Of a DNA stretch of 64,000 nucleotides, positions 1-7,584 are shown piece by piece (positions within the stretch are counted from its first letter, which is position 1; every line of letters begins with the position of its first letter). A program made the position numbers and the translations under genes. The stretch is taken from NCBI RefSeq assembly GCF_025231525.1, contig NZ_CP103057.1:3916501-3980500 (forward strand). The letters run 5' to 3'. The DNA is from Sphingomonas endolithica (GTDB lineage Bacteria; Pseudomonadota; Alphaproteobacteria; Sphingomonadales; Sphingomonadaceae). The notes under the pieces are model-generated. The model was not told the origin of the DNA. It did no database searches and saw only the letters and a list, made by a program, of their open reading frames with translations.

Positions 1-408
1 ACCCCGATCATGTGGATCGAAACCGATGACGGCGCTTATACCGACGTCACCAATTGCATGCTGCTCGCTGCCATTCCCGGCAAGGTCGGCGACGGCACGA
101 CCAAGACGATCACCAACACGACCAGCGCCGGCACCGGCACACAGGCGACGCGGATCGGCAAGGCGCCCGGCGCCACGCTCAAGCGTTTCCTGGTCGGCCC
201 GCGCGAGTGCGAGATCACCGGCATCTTCTCGACGCCGGACGGCAAGTCGCTGTTCGTCAACATCCAGCATCCCGGTGAGAATGGCGGCCCAGCCAACATC
301 ACCAGCAGCTGGCCGGCCAACCAGGCCGGCGCGGTGACGACCCCGTCGCGCCCGCGCTCGTCGACGATCGTCATCACCAAGAACGATGGCGGTATCGTCG
401 GTCTCTGA
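1..408 (+). CDS. PhoX-family phosphatase, C-terminal part (5' truncated by window)
   Basis: The reading frame is open from base 1 and ends at a TGA, so only the last 135 residues are seen. They carry the C-terminal pattern of the PhoX/DUF839 family, secreted Ca-dependent alkaline phosphatases of the beta-propeller type: a segment with FLVGPRECEITG, then TPDGKSLFVNIQHPGE, then a closing strand with STIVITKNDGG. The family acts in the periplasm or outside the cell to release phosphate from organic esters. Catalytic metal ligands lie upstream and cannot be checked here. The assignment rests on family resemblance of the tail alone; the start and any Tat signal are outside the window. Confidence 0.75.
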   Translation, partial: TPIMWIETDDGAYTDVTNCMLLAAIPGKVGDGTTKTITNTTSAGTGTQATRIGKAPGATLKRFLVGPRECEITGIFSTPDGKSLFVNIQHPGENGGPANITSSWPANQAGAVTTPSRPRSSTIVITKNDGGIVGL

Positions 409-507
409 TCGGGCAGGGGGCTGGGCACTGCCCGGTCCCCACCGACCTCCCATCGCCCACGTGGCAATCGACGCAACCGATGGCGCGCCGCGGGGTTGAG
501 CCCTGCG

Positions 508-2448
508 ATGGATCATAACGCTAGCAACACGATCACCGCGCCCCGCCCGGGCCGCGCACGGCGACGCGCCTTGATCGCCACCGGCGTGCTGATCATCATG
601 GTCGTGCTGGCCACCCTGGCGCTGGCGATGTTTCCCGTCGGCATGTTCCGCGCACAGCTGGAACGCCGCCTGTCCGATCGCTACGGCGCACCGGTCCATG
701 TCGGCGCGGTCGAGCGCGATGCGATCTTCTCCTTCTCGCCGACCGTGTCGATCCGCAACCTGACGATCGGCCAACCGGCCTGGGCCGGCCGCGGCGATTT
801 CGTCCGCGTCGATCGCATCCGCCTGCGCATCCCCGTCTTCTCCGCGATCATCGGCCGCTTCCGCCCCGATCATCTTGCCGTCCACGGCGCCCGCGTCGCC
901 TTGGTTCGCGACGCCACCGGCCGCAGCAATTGGGATCCCCGCAAGCGCGACGATCGCCGGACCGCCGACACCAAGTCATCGCGGCTTGCCGAACTCACCG
1001 TCAGCAACACGCGCTTTACGCTCGCCGATGCCAAGCGCGGGCTGACGCTCGCCGGGCCGCTCGCCGTCGATGCAGGCGGCCTGCGCATCGACGGGCAGGG
1101 CCAATTCCGCGACATGCCCGCGACGATCAAGGTGCGCGGTGGCCGCGTCACCGGTGTCGATCCCGACGCGGCCTATCCCTTCGCGGTCGATTTCGTCTCG
1201 CCGGCGCTCCATCTCAGCGGCACCGGCACGATGGACGGCACGCTCGACACGCACCATTTCTCGGCCAAGCTCCACGCCCGCGCGCCGACGCTGAAAAACC
1301 TCGATCGCATGATCGAGGCCGGGCTGTTCGAGACGCAGCCGATCGATCTCCACGCGCAGATCCGCCATATCGATCGCGACTGGTTCGTCGACGATCTGCA
1401 GGCGCAGATGGGCCGCTCGCAATTCACCGGCAAGGCCAGCGTCGTGAAGCAGGACGGCCGCACGAAGATCGACGGCCGCATCCATGCCAGCCGCTTCGAC
1501 TTCGACGATCTGTCGAGCACGCGCGGCCTGGCCGAGGGCGCCGCGCTGCAGGCACGGATCGGCCCGCGCATCGTGCCGGCCACGCGCATCAATCTGTCCA
1601 AGATCAAGCGCACCGACGGGCGCATCGCCTTCGTCGCTGATCGGCTGCTGGCGCGAAAAGGATCGGTGTTCCGCGCGCTGCGCACCAACCTGACGCTTGA
1701 CGATCGCGTGCTGACCGCGAGCAACATCGTCGCCACGCTGCAAAGCGGCCGCATGACCGGCACCGTCCGCGTGGCGCACCGCTCCGGCCTGCCCAAGCTC
1801 ACCGTCGACATGCGCTTCGATGGCGCGTCGCTGGAGGCAATCATCGGCAAGCCCGACATCATCTCGGGCGCGGTGCGCGGGCGCATCCTGCTGTCGGGCC
1901 GCGGCAACACCGTGCGCGAGGCGCTGGCGCACGGCGATGGCAAGGTGGCGATGGTCGCGACGCGCGGATCGGTGAAGACCGTCGTCGCCGACGTGCTCGG
2001 CCAGGATCTCGGCCGCGCGATCGGCCATGTCATCCACCAGCAAAGCGACCGCGTGCCGCTGCGCTGCATGATCGCCGATTTCCGAGGGCGCAACGGCGTG
2101 TTCGCCGCCCGCCCGATCGCGATCGACACCGGCAATTCGGTCGGCCGCGGCACCGGCCACGTGATCCTCGATGGCGAACGGGTGCAGCTGACCCTCGCCG
2201 GCGCCACGCGCAACGGCAGCGCGCTCAAGATCGCCGACCCGATCCGCATCGGCGGCACGATGAGCGCCCCCAGCGTGACGGTCGCCGGTCTCGGCGTCGC
2301 CGGCGCCAAGCCCTCGGCCGGATCGGTGCTGAAAGTCGTCACCCGCTCGATCGGCTCGGCCCTCGGCCTCGGCCCCAAGCGCCCGAAAATGGCGCCGCTA
2401 CCCGATCCGCTGGACTGCACGAGCCTGACCGCGGCTGCACTGCGCTAG
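508..2448 (+). CDS. AsmA family protein
   Basis: This 646-residue protein has a short basic N-terminus, one membrane segment at about residues 20-42, and a long periplasmic part rich in beta strands. The first part resembles the AsmA N-terminal domain (VHVGAVERDAIFSFSPTVSI, then IGQPAW), and the C-terminal third has the AsmA_2-type pattern of repeated G-rich strands ending in a proline-rich tail. AsmA-like proteins are inner-membrane-anchored and are linked to lipid transport to the outer membrane and to outer-membrane assembly. The ATG at 508 was chosen; a TTG 12 bases upstream (496) is in frame and neither has a strong Shine-Dalgarno. It is separated from the phosphatase by about 100 bases and is probably transcribed alone. 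Confidence 0.8.
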   Translation: MDHNASNTITAPRPGRARRRALIATGVLIIMVVLATLALAMFPVGMFRAQLERRLSDRYGAPVHVGAVERDAIFSFSPTVSIRNLTIGQPAWAGRGDFVRVDRIRLRIPVFSAIIGRFRPDHLAVHGARVALVRDATGRSNWDPRKRDDRRTADTKSSRLAELTVSNTRFTLADAKRGLTLAGPLAVDAGGLRIDGQGQFRDMPATIKVRGGRVTGVDPDAAYPFAVDFVSPALHLSGTGTMDGTLDTHHFSAKLHARAPTLKNLDRMIEAGLFETQPIDLHAQIRHIDRDWFVDDLQAQMGRSQFTGKASVVKQDGRTKIDGRIHASRFDFDDLSSTRGLAEGAALQARIGPRIVPATRINLSKIKRTDGRIAFVADRLLARKGSVFRALRTNLTLDDRVLTASNIVATLQSGRMTGTVRVAHRSGLPKLTVDMRFDGASLEAIIGKPDIISGAVRGRILLSGRGNTVREALAHGDGKVAMVATRGSVKTVVADVLGQDLGRAIGHVIHQQSDRVPLRCMIADFRGRNGVFAARPIAIDTGNSVGRGTGHVILDGERVQLTLAGATRNGSALKIADPIRIGGTMSAPSVTVAGLGVAGAKPSAGSVLKVVTRSIGSALGLGPKRPKMAPLPDPLDCTSLTAAALR

Positions 2449-2469
2449 AGCGTCGACTCCCGCTACCCA

Positions 2470-2610
2470 CCCGTTCGTGCTGAGTAGAGAACGAGTAGGC
2501 CGCAGGCCGTATCGAGGGCTCGTATCGAAGCACGTCGGAGCGCGGTATCGCGGGTCCTTCGATACGCCCTCTCGATACGCGCTTCGCGCCACTCGATGCC
2601 TGTCCTGAGC
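2470..2610. repeat. Palindromic intergenic repeat, family C, copy 1
   Basis: It begins with CCGTTCGTGCTGAGTAGAG and continues through TATCGAGGGCTCGTATCGAAG. About 63 bases (2471-2533) recur almost exactly, in inverted orientation, at 49511-49572. It fills the gap between the AsmA gene and rplA. Confidence 0.75.
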
Positions 2611-2652
2611 GCCTGCCTTTGCAGTGCGGCACCCCACCTAACCTTCTTACTA

Positions 2653-2757
2653 GCTCCCCGGCGAAGGCCGGGGCCCAGTCGGAAAGGTCCAAGTAACAAA
2701 GCGCAACGCTTACCCCCGACGTCCCCCAACCGGACCCCGGCCTCCGCCGGCGAACAC
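2653..2757. repeat. Palindromic GC-rich repeat between AsmA gene and rplA
   Basis: Two hairpins, CCCCGGCGAAGGCCGGGG near 2656-2673 and CCCCGGCCTCCGCCGG near 2734-2750, lie about 60 bases apart and are roughly complementary to each other. This is a typical repetitive-extragenic-palindrome layout. Confidence 0.6.
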
Positions 2758-2760
2758 CCC

Positions 2761-2802
2761 AGACAAGAAAACGGGCCGCAAGGCAAAAACCCTGCGACCC
2801 GT
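2761..2802 (-). terminator. Rho-independent terminator of rplKA
   Basis: On the minus strand a 12-bp stem (ACGGGTCGCAGG with CCTTGCGGCCCGT, one bulge or mismatch each side) closes a GTTTTTG loop and is followed by TTTTCTTGTCT. It lies 50 bases after the rplA stop. It shows that rplA is not followed by rplJL here. Confidence 0.85.
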
Positions 2803-2851
2803 CTATCTCTATCCCCACGTGCCGCCACCAGCAGCACGCCAGGTACCTAAA

Positions 2852-3544
2852 TCACGCCGCTACCACATCCGCGGTATCGACCTTGATCCCGGCGCCCATC
2901 GTCGAGCTCACGGCGACCTTCTGGACATACTTGCCCTTGGCGCCAGCGGGCTTGGCCTTGACGATCGCATCGACCAGCGCATCGAAGTTCGCGCGCAGGT
3001 CTTCCGCCGGGAACGACGCCTTGCCGATGCCCGAATGGATGATGCCGGCCTTCTCGACGCGATATTCGATCTGGCCGCCCTTGGCCGCTTCGACGGCCGC
3101 TGCGACGTTCATCGTCACGGTGCCGAGCTTCGGGTTCGGCATCATGCCCTTCGGCCCCAGGATCTTGCCCAGGCGACCGACGATGCCCATCATGTCCGGG
3201 GTCGCGATGCAGCGGTCGAAATCGATCGTGCCACCCTGGACGAGCTCCATCAGGTCTTCCGCACCGACCACGTCCGCACCGGCGGCGCGGGCTTCGTCAG
3301 CCTTGGCACCCTTGGCGAACACGCCGACGCGCACCGTCTTGCCGGTGCCCTTGGGCAACGTCACCACGCCGCGGACCATCTGGTCGGCGTGACGCGGATC
3401 GACGCCCAGGTTCATCGCCACTTCGATCGTCTCGTCGAACTTCGATGTCGCACCCGACTTCGCCAAGGCGATTGCTTCGTCGATGCCGTGCAGCTTGGTC
3501 GAATCGACCGTCGATGCCTTTTGCTTCTTGCTCTTGAATGCCAT
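2852..3544 (-). CDS. rplA: 50S ribosomal protein L1
   Basis: The 230-residue product matches the usual L1 length (about 229-235). It has the L1 core, including [31 protein letters not shown] and [20 protein letters not shown], the conserved 23S rRNA-binding region. L1 forms the mobile stalk of the large subunit near the E site and in many bacteria represses translation of its own rplK-rplA mRNA. It lies 4 bases downstream of rplK in the same direction, so the pair is one operon. A strong terminator follows it, so it is split from the rplJL-rpoBC genes that often come next. Confidence 0.97.
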   Translation of the reverse strand: MAFKSKKQKASTVDSTKLHGIDEAIALAKSGATSKFDETIEVAMNLGVDPRHADQMVRGVVTLPKGTGKTVRVGVFAKGAKADEARAAGADVVGAEDLMELVQGGTIDFDRCIATPDMMGIVGRLGKILGPKGMMPNPKLGTVTMNVAAAVEAAKGGQIEYRVEKAGIIHSGIGKASFPAEDLRANFDALVDAIVKAKPAGAKGKYVQKVAVSSTMGAGIKVDTADVVAA

Positions 3545-3548
3545 GTGC

Positions 3549-3980
3549 TTAGCCCTCCACCACGTCGAGGCCCATGGCCCGCGCGCTGCCTTCGATGATC
3601 TTGGTCGCAGCGACCAGATCGTTGGCGTTCAGATCCTTCATCTTTGCGGTCGCGATCTCGCCCAGCTGCGTGCGCGTGATCTTGCCGCCCGAAACCTTGC
3701 CCGGCTCCTTCGAGCCCGACTTGATGTTCGCGGCCTTCTTGATCAGGTACGATGCCGGCGGCGTCTTCGTCTCGAACGAGAACGAACGATCGGCATAGAC
3801 GGTGATCACGGTCGGCAGCGGCGTGCCGGCTTCCTGGTCGCCGGTGGATGCGTTGAACGCCTTGCAGAATTCCATGATGTTCACGCCGCGCTGACCCAAA
3901 GCAGGGCCGATCGGCGGGGAGGGGTTGGCCTTGCCTGCAGGGACCTGCAGCTTGATATAGCCGGTAATCTTTTTAGCCAT
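3549..3980 (-). CDS. rplK: 50S ribosomal protein L11
   Basis: This is a 143-residue L11. The start is the ATG at 3980, giving [20 protein letters not shown]; the frame extends another 36 codons upstream, but that part does not resemble L11, and GAAAAGAG lies just before the ATG. Both L11 domains are visible: the N-terminal [21 protein letters not shown] region, which contacts translation factors, and the C-terminal rRNA-binding part with [13 protein letters not shown]11 sits in the GTPase-associated centre and is needed for the stringent-response sensor to act on ribosomes. In most bacteria nusG is directly upstream; here nusG is 6.5 kb away. Confidence 0.97.
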   Translation of the reverse strand: MAKKITGYIKLQVPAGKANPSPPIGPALGQRGVNIMEFCKAFNASTGDQEAGTPLPTVITVYADRSFSFETKTPPASYLIKKAANIKSGSKEPGKVSGGKITRTQLGEIATAKMKDLNANDLVAATKIIEGSARAMGLDVVEG

Positions 3981-4123
3981 GTCACTCTTTTCCAAGTTTA
4001 GCGGTACAAGCGAACGCCGCAGCGCCCTCCCGCAGGATTTCCATAGCGATAGCGTTGGAAGCCGGCGCCCATAACCGAAAACGTGCACAGCAGCAACACT
4101 TACTCGTCCCGCAGGCCCCGATC

Positions 4124-4153
4124 GTCATCCCCGCGCAGGCGGGGATCCATAAT
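4124..4153. repeat. Palindromic repeat family D, half copy
   Basis: The hairpin GTCATCCCCGCGCAGGCGGG, continuing into GATCCATA, is one half of the family D palindrome. Full copies lie at 41807-41900 and inside the two elements at 4244-4396 and 53947-54098. Confidence 0.7.
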
Positions 4154-4225
4154 CTCGAACCTCTCGGAAAGCAGCGTCAGCCGGGGTTGATTACCGTTTG
4201 AGCGGAAATGACGCATAGCACCCCC

Positions 4226-4493
4226 GTCACCCCGGACTTGTTCGGCAACTATCCCTTTGAGACGTGGATCGTCATCCCCGCGAAGGCGGGGATCCATAGT
4301 AGCGGGCTTAGCCGCTGAAATGCAGACGTTCGAGTATATGGATCCCCGCCTACGCGGGGATGACGGCGATTTACTTGTTCGACGGGTACAACCGCCGACT
4401 TGTTCCGGGGTCCTCCAAGCGGCTTGCGATGCGACCGGTGGTTTGATCGCCGGGCGTGCAGCACGCTGGACCCCGGAACAAGTCCGGGGTGAC
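4226..4493. repeat. Palindromic repeat family E, copy 1, interrupted by an inserted element
   Basis: The left arm starts GTCACCCCGGACTTGTTC (4226-4243) and resumes at 4397 with GACTTGTTCCGGGGTCC. The right arm is GGACCCCGGAACAAGTCC followed by GGGGTGAC (4468-4493). Without the insert the two arms are complementary over about 26 bases. The interruption carries a 9-bp direct duplication, GACTTGTTC, at 4235-4243 and 4397-4405. Confidence 0.8.
4244..4396 (+). mobile_element. MITE-like element copy 1 (153 bp, 9-bp target duplication)
   Basis: The element begins GGCAACTATCCCTTT and ends GGGTACAACCGCC, so its ends form an imperfect inverted repeat (GGCAACTATCCC against GGCGGTTGTACCC). Inside it holds a full family D palindrome (4271-4364). 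It is flanked by perfect direct repeats of GACTTGTTC. A second copy at 53947-54098 shares its ends, its internal palindrome and most of the sequence between. It encodes no protein, so any transposase must act from elsewhere. The mobile-element label is an inference from the duplication and the matching empty site. Confidence 0.7.
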
Positions 4494-4632
4494 GGACGGC
4501 TGGTGCAAGCACCCACAAACCCCGGTCGCGCTTTTGCGGCCACAACAGTCCCACATTGTCGCCGCTACGCGACAAAGAAGTCACAGCTTCAACCCTACTC
4601 CACCAAGCACCCGCCGCCCCGACCAAAGCCAC

Positions 4633-4661
4633 TTGCCACTAACGTATGTCACACATACAGT
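4633..4661 (+). promoter_or_regulatory. Sigma70-type promoter with overlapping palindromic operator, upstream of the marR-TonB receptor pair
   Basis: TTGCCA (4633-4638) and TACAGT (4656-4661) are separated by 17 bases. Between and into them lies the perfect inverted repeat GTATGTCACACATAC (4644-4658). The following region is unusually AT-rich for this genome. A dimeric repressor bound there would block RNA polymerase, so autoregulation by the MarR protein just downstream is the simplest reading. Confidence 0.55.
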
Positions 4662-4700
4662 AATGGCCAATAACGATAATACATCATTGGGGGAGGGGGC

Positions 4701-5195
4701 ATGCAGCGCGAGGATGCGGAGGTCGGCGAGATCGCGCGTCGCATCGGCTATCAGCTTCGCCGCGTCGACATGCTGTCGATGGAATTGCTCCACGAGATGA
4801 TGTCCGACGTCGGCGTGCCCCCCGGCCGCGCCACGGCACTTGTTTACATCCACCTCCATCCCGGCTGCGATCAGGCCGAGCTCGGCCGCGTGCTGGGCAT
4901 CAACCGCGCGAGCACCATGGCCGCCGTCAACGGCCTCGTCGCCTTGGGTGCAGTCGAGCGCCGGCCCGGGCGCGACCGGCGCAGCAACGCGCTGCATCTC
5001 ACGGCGCAAGGCCAGGCACTCCGCGACGAAGTGACGCGGATCATGGCCGAGCACGAAACCAGCATCTTCGGGTCGCTCAGCGACGCCGAGCGCACGGACC
5101 TGTTCCGCCTGCTGCTCAAGGTTCGCGACTCGCACACCGCCATCGTTCCGCAAGCACCATCAACAAGACGAGCGATACTCAGGAGGATCAAATGA
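4701..5195 (+). CDS. MarR-family transcriptional regulator
   Basis: This 164-residue protein has the MarR winged-helix layout: an N-terminal dimerisation helix, then QAELGRVLGINRASTMAAVN as the recognition helices, then a wing with RRPGRDRRSNALHLTAQGQ. The DxRxN-type wing motif is present. MarR proteins are ligand-responsive dimers that usually repress their own operon and a transport or catabolic gene. Its stop overlaps the start of the TonB-dependent receptor by 4 bases (ATGA), so the two are co-translated and the receptor is the likely target. A G-rich stretch (GGGGGAGGGGGC) before the ATG serves as ribosome-binding site. The ligand cannot be deduced. Confidence 0.85.
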   Translation: MQREDAEVGEIARRIGYQLRRVDMLSMELLHEMMSDVGVPPGRATALVYIHLHPGCDQAELGRVLGINRASTMAAVNGLVALGAVERRPGRDRRSNALHLTAQGQALRDEVTRIMAEHETSIFGSLSDAERTDLFRLLLKVRDSHTAIVPQAPSTRRAILRRIK

Positions 5196-7489
5196 AGGCT
5201 ATCTGGTTGAGCGGTGGCGTCGTCGCCGCCTTGTTGTCGGCACCCGCTTTGGCGCAGCAGACGACGCCCGACGATCCCGCCGCGGCGACCGCGCCTGACG
5301 TCGGCGAGCCCGATGGCAACGACATCCTGGTCACCGCGCGGCGCACCGCCGAACGCCTGCAGGACGTGCCGGTCGCGATCACCGCCTTCAGCGCCGCCGC
5401 GCTCGAGGATCGCAACGTCTCCACGCTCGACGAGATCGCCAAATTCACCCCCAACATCCGCTTCGACGGCGCCGCCGCGCTCTCTGGCGGCAATTACAAC
5501 GCCACCGTCTTCGTGCGCGGCGTCGGGCAGAACGACTTCGCGATCTTCAGCGATCCCGGCGTCGGCTTCTATGTCGACGACGTCTATTATGCCCGTTCGA
5601 TCGGCGGCGTGATGGACGCGGTGGACATCGACAGCGTGCAGGTGCTGCGCGGGCCGCAGGGCACCTTGTTCGGCAAGAACACGATCGGCGGCGCCGTGCT
5701 GATCAACACCACCGCGCCCGATCTCGACAGCGCCTCCGGCCGGATCGAGGGCATCTATGGCCGCTTCGACCGTATCGACGTGAAGGGCGCGGTCAACATC
5801 CCGATCGCCCCTGGCCTTGCCGCATTGCGCATCTCGGCGGCGACCCTCAACCGCGACGGCTATGTCAAGCGCCTGCTAGACGGCGACACGCAGGGTGATC
5901 GCTCGGCGCAGATGGTGCGCGCCAAGCTGCGCATCCAGCCCGCAGGCAGCGGCCTGACGATCGACATCGGCGGCGACTATACCCGCGCCCGCGAAACTTC
6001 CGCGCCCTCGGATCTGCTCGCCGTCGGCAACGCGCCGGGCATCACGGGCATTCCGTTCCTGACCAACTACAACCAGTTCGTCGCCCCCGGTCGCGGCATC
6101 ATCGCTCCCAACGGACAGCCGACGCTCAACCCCAGCTACATCACCGCCAGCCCGTTCGAGACCTGGGCCGGCGGCCCCAACGACAACGACCTCGATCTGT
6201 GGGGGCTGCAGGCGACGGTCGCCTATGACCTGGGCGGCGCGACGCTGAAGTCGATCTCCGCCTATCGCGACATGAAGGCCTATTTCACCCGCGACGGCGA
6301 CAACACGCCCTTCGTCTTCCGCCAGACCACCAACCGCGACAAGCAATGGCAGTTCAGCCAGGAACTGCAGCTCACCGGCAAGGCCTGGAACGACCGCATC
6401 AGCTACGTGTTCGGCGGCTATTTCTTCAAGGAAAAGGCCTCCGACATCGCCACCGCCGATCTCGCCATCGGGCTGCAGGCGCCCGCCGCGCCGCCGCCCT
6501 TCACCCCGGCCGTGTTCATCCGCAACTACACCAACAACCGCAGCCTCGCCGCCTACGGCCAGGTCGATGTCGAGATCGTCCCCCGCTTCAGCATCACGCT
6601 CGGCGGCCGCTACACCAGCGACAAGAAGACCTTCACCTCGATCAACGTGCGCCAGCGCGATCTCGTCGAGTTCACCAACGTCACCAAATCCGCCACGTTC
6701 GAGAAGTTCACGCCGCGGTTCGGCATCAACTACAAGGCGTCGCGCGATCTCTTGCTCTACGCGTCCTATTCGCGCGGCTTCAAGCAAGGCGGGTTCAACG
6801 GCCGCCCGCTCGTCAGCGATGCCGAGGTCACGCAATATGCGCCCGAGGAGCTGACCACCTACGAAGCCGGCCTCAAGGCGCAGTGGCTGGACGGGCAGCT
6901 CACCACCAACCTCGCTGCCTTCCACTCCAGATATCAGGACATCCAGCTGACGGTGAACCAGACGCCGACCAATTTCGTCGCCAACGCCGCCAAGGGCGAG
7001 ATCAACGGCGCCGAATTCGAGACGGTGATGCGCCCCGCCCGCTGGCTCTCGTTCAACGCCGCGGTCGGCTATCTCGATGCCAAATACACCGCGGTCGGCC
7101 AGGGCCTGGGCCCCACGCAGATCCTGCCGATCACGCTCGATACCAAGTTCGTCAAGGCGCCCGAATGGACCGTTACCACCGGCATCGACGTCAGCCACGA
7201 ATTCGCCAATGGCAGCGAGACGGCCCTGCGCGTCGACTACACCCAGTATAGCCGCATCTATCACGACGTCGCCAACTCGCCGATTATCACCGACGACGGC
7301 TACGGCCTGCTCAACGCACGGCTGAACTACACCTTGCCCAACAAGGCGGTCACGTTGTCGGTGTTCGGCACCAACCTCACCGACACGCTGTACCTCGTCT
7401 CGGGCAACGTCTCGGGCGCGTTCGGCCTGGCCGAGGCCAGCTATGGCCGCCCGCGCGAATGGGGGGTGAGCGCCGCCTTCCGCTTCTGA
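5192..7489 (+). CDS. TonB-dependent outer-membrane receptor
   Basis: The 765-residue product starts with a Sec signal peptide ending APALAQQ. Next come a TonB-box-like segment (NDILVTARR), a plug domain at about residues 50-170 (VPVAITAFSAAALEDRNV, LRGPQGTLFGKNTIGGAV) and a 22-strand barrel ending in the outer-membrane signature AAFRF. The length is typical. An ideal AGGAGG lies 5 bases before the ATG. Such receptors import ligands across the outer membrane using TonB energy. Sphingomonads carry many of this aromatic/terpenoid/glycan-type clade, so the substrate is not predictable. The overlap with the MarR gene suggests substrate-responsive control. Confidence 0.93.
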   Translation: MKAIWLSGGVVAALLSAPALAQQTTPDDPAAATAPDVGEPDGNDILVTARRTAERLQDVPVAITAFSAAALEDRNVSTLDEIAKFTPNIRFDGAAALSGGNYNATVFVRGVGQNDFAIFSDPGVGFYVDDVYYARSIGGVMDAVDIDSVQVLRGPQGTLFGKNTIGGAVLINTTAPDLDSASGRIEGIYGRFDRIDVKGAVNIPIAPGLAALRISAATLNRDGYVKRLLDGDTQGDRSAQMVRAKLRIQPAGSGLTIDIGGDYTRARETSAPSDLLAVGNAPGITGIPFLTNYNQFVAPGRGIIAPNGQPTLNPSYITASPFETWAGGPNDNDLDLWGLQATVAYDLGGATLKSISAYRDMKAYFTRDGDNTPFVFRQTTNRDKQWQFSQELQLTGKAWNDRISYVFGGYFFKEKASDIATADLAIGLQAPAAPPPFTPAVFIRNYTNNRSLAAYGQVDVEIVPRFSITLGGRYTSDKKTFTSINVRQRDLVEFTNVTKSATFEKFTPRFGINYKASRDLLLYASYSRGFKQGGFNGRPLVSDAEVTQYAPEELTTYEAGLKAQWLDGQLTTNLAAFHSRYQDIQLTVNQTPTNFVANAAKGEINGAEFETVMRPARWLSFNAAVGYLDAKYTAVGQGLGPTQILPITLDTKFVKAPEWTVTTGIDVSHEFANGSETALRVDYTQYSRIYHDVANSPIITDDGYGLLNARLNYTLPNKAVTLSVFGTNLTDTLYLVSGNVSGAFGLAEASYGRPREWGVSAAFRF

Positions 7490-7498
7490 TCCGCGCCG

Positions 7499-7530
7499 GG
7501 AGAGGGCATGGCACGCGCCGTGCCCTCTCC
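7499..7530. terminator. Hairpin after the TonB receptor gene
   Basis: A perfect 10-bp stem, GGAGAGGGCA with TGCCCTCTCC, has a 12-base loop and starts 10 bases after the receptor stop. There is no T-tract after it (AACAATC), so it may be a factor-dependent terminator or an mRNA 3' end stabiliser. Confidence 0.5.
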
Positions 7531-7584
7531 AACAATCGCCACCGCGCCCGCTTGCACGCGGGGAAATTGCGCTACATCCCAGCC

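Noticed and set aside
4257..4673. Frames in the gap between rplK and marR
   Set aside because: They translate repeat DNA ([22 protein letters not shown]), a common false call in these genomes.
5000..5191. A riboswitch (for example cobalamin) before the TonB receptor
   Set aside because: The receptor start overlaps the marR coding sequence, leaving no leader.
5876..7264. A 462-codon minus-strand frame inside the TonB receptor gene
   Set aside because: Antisense shadow; the receptor on the plus strand is full length with signal peptide, plug and barrel end.
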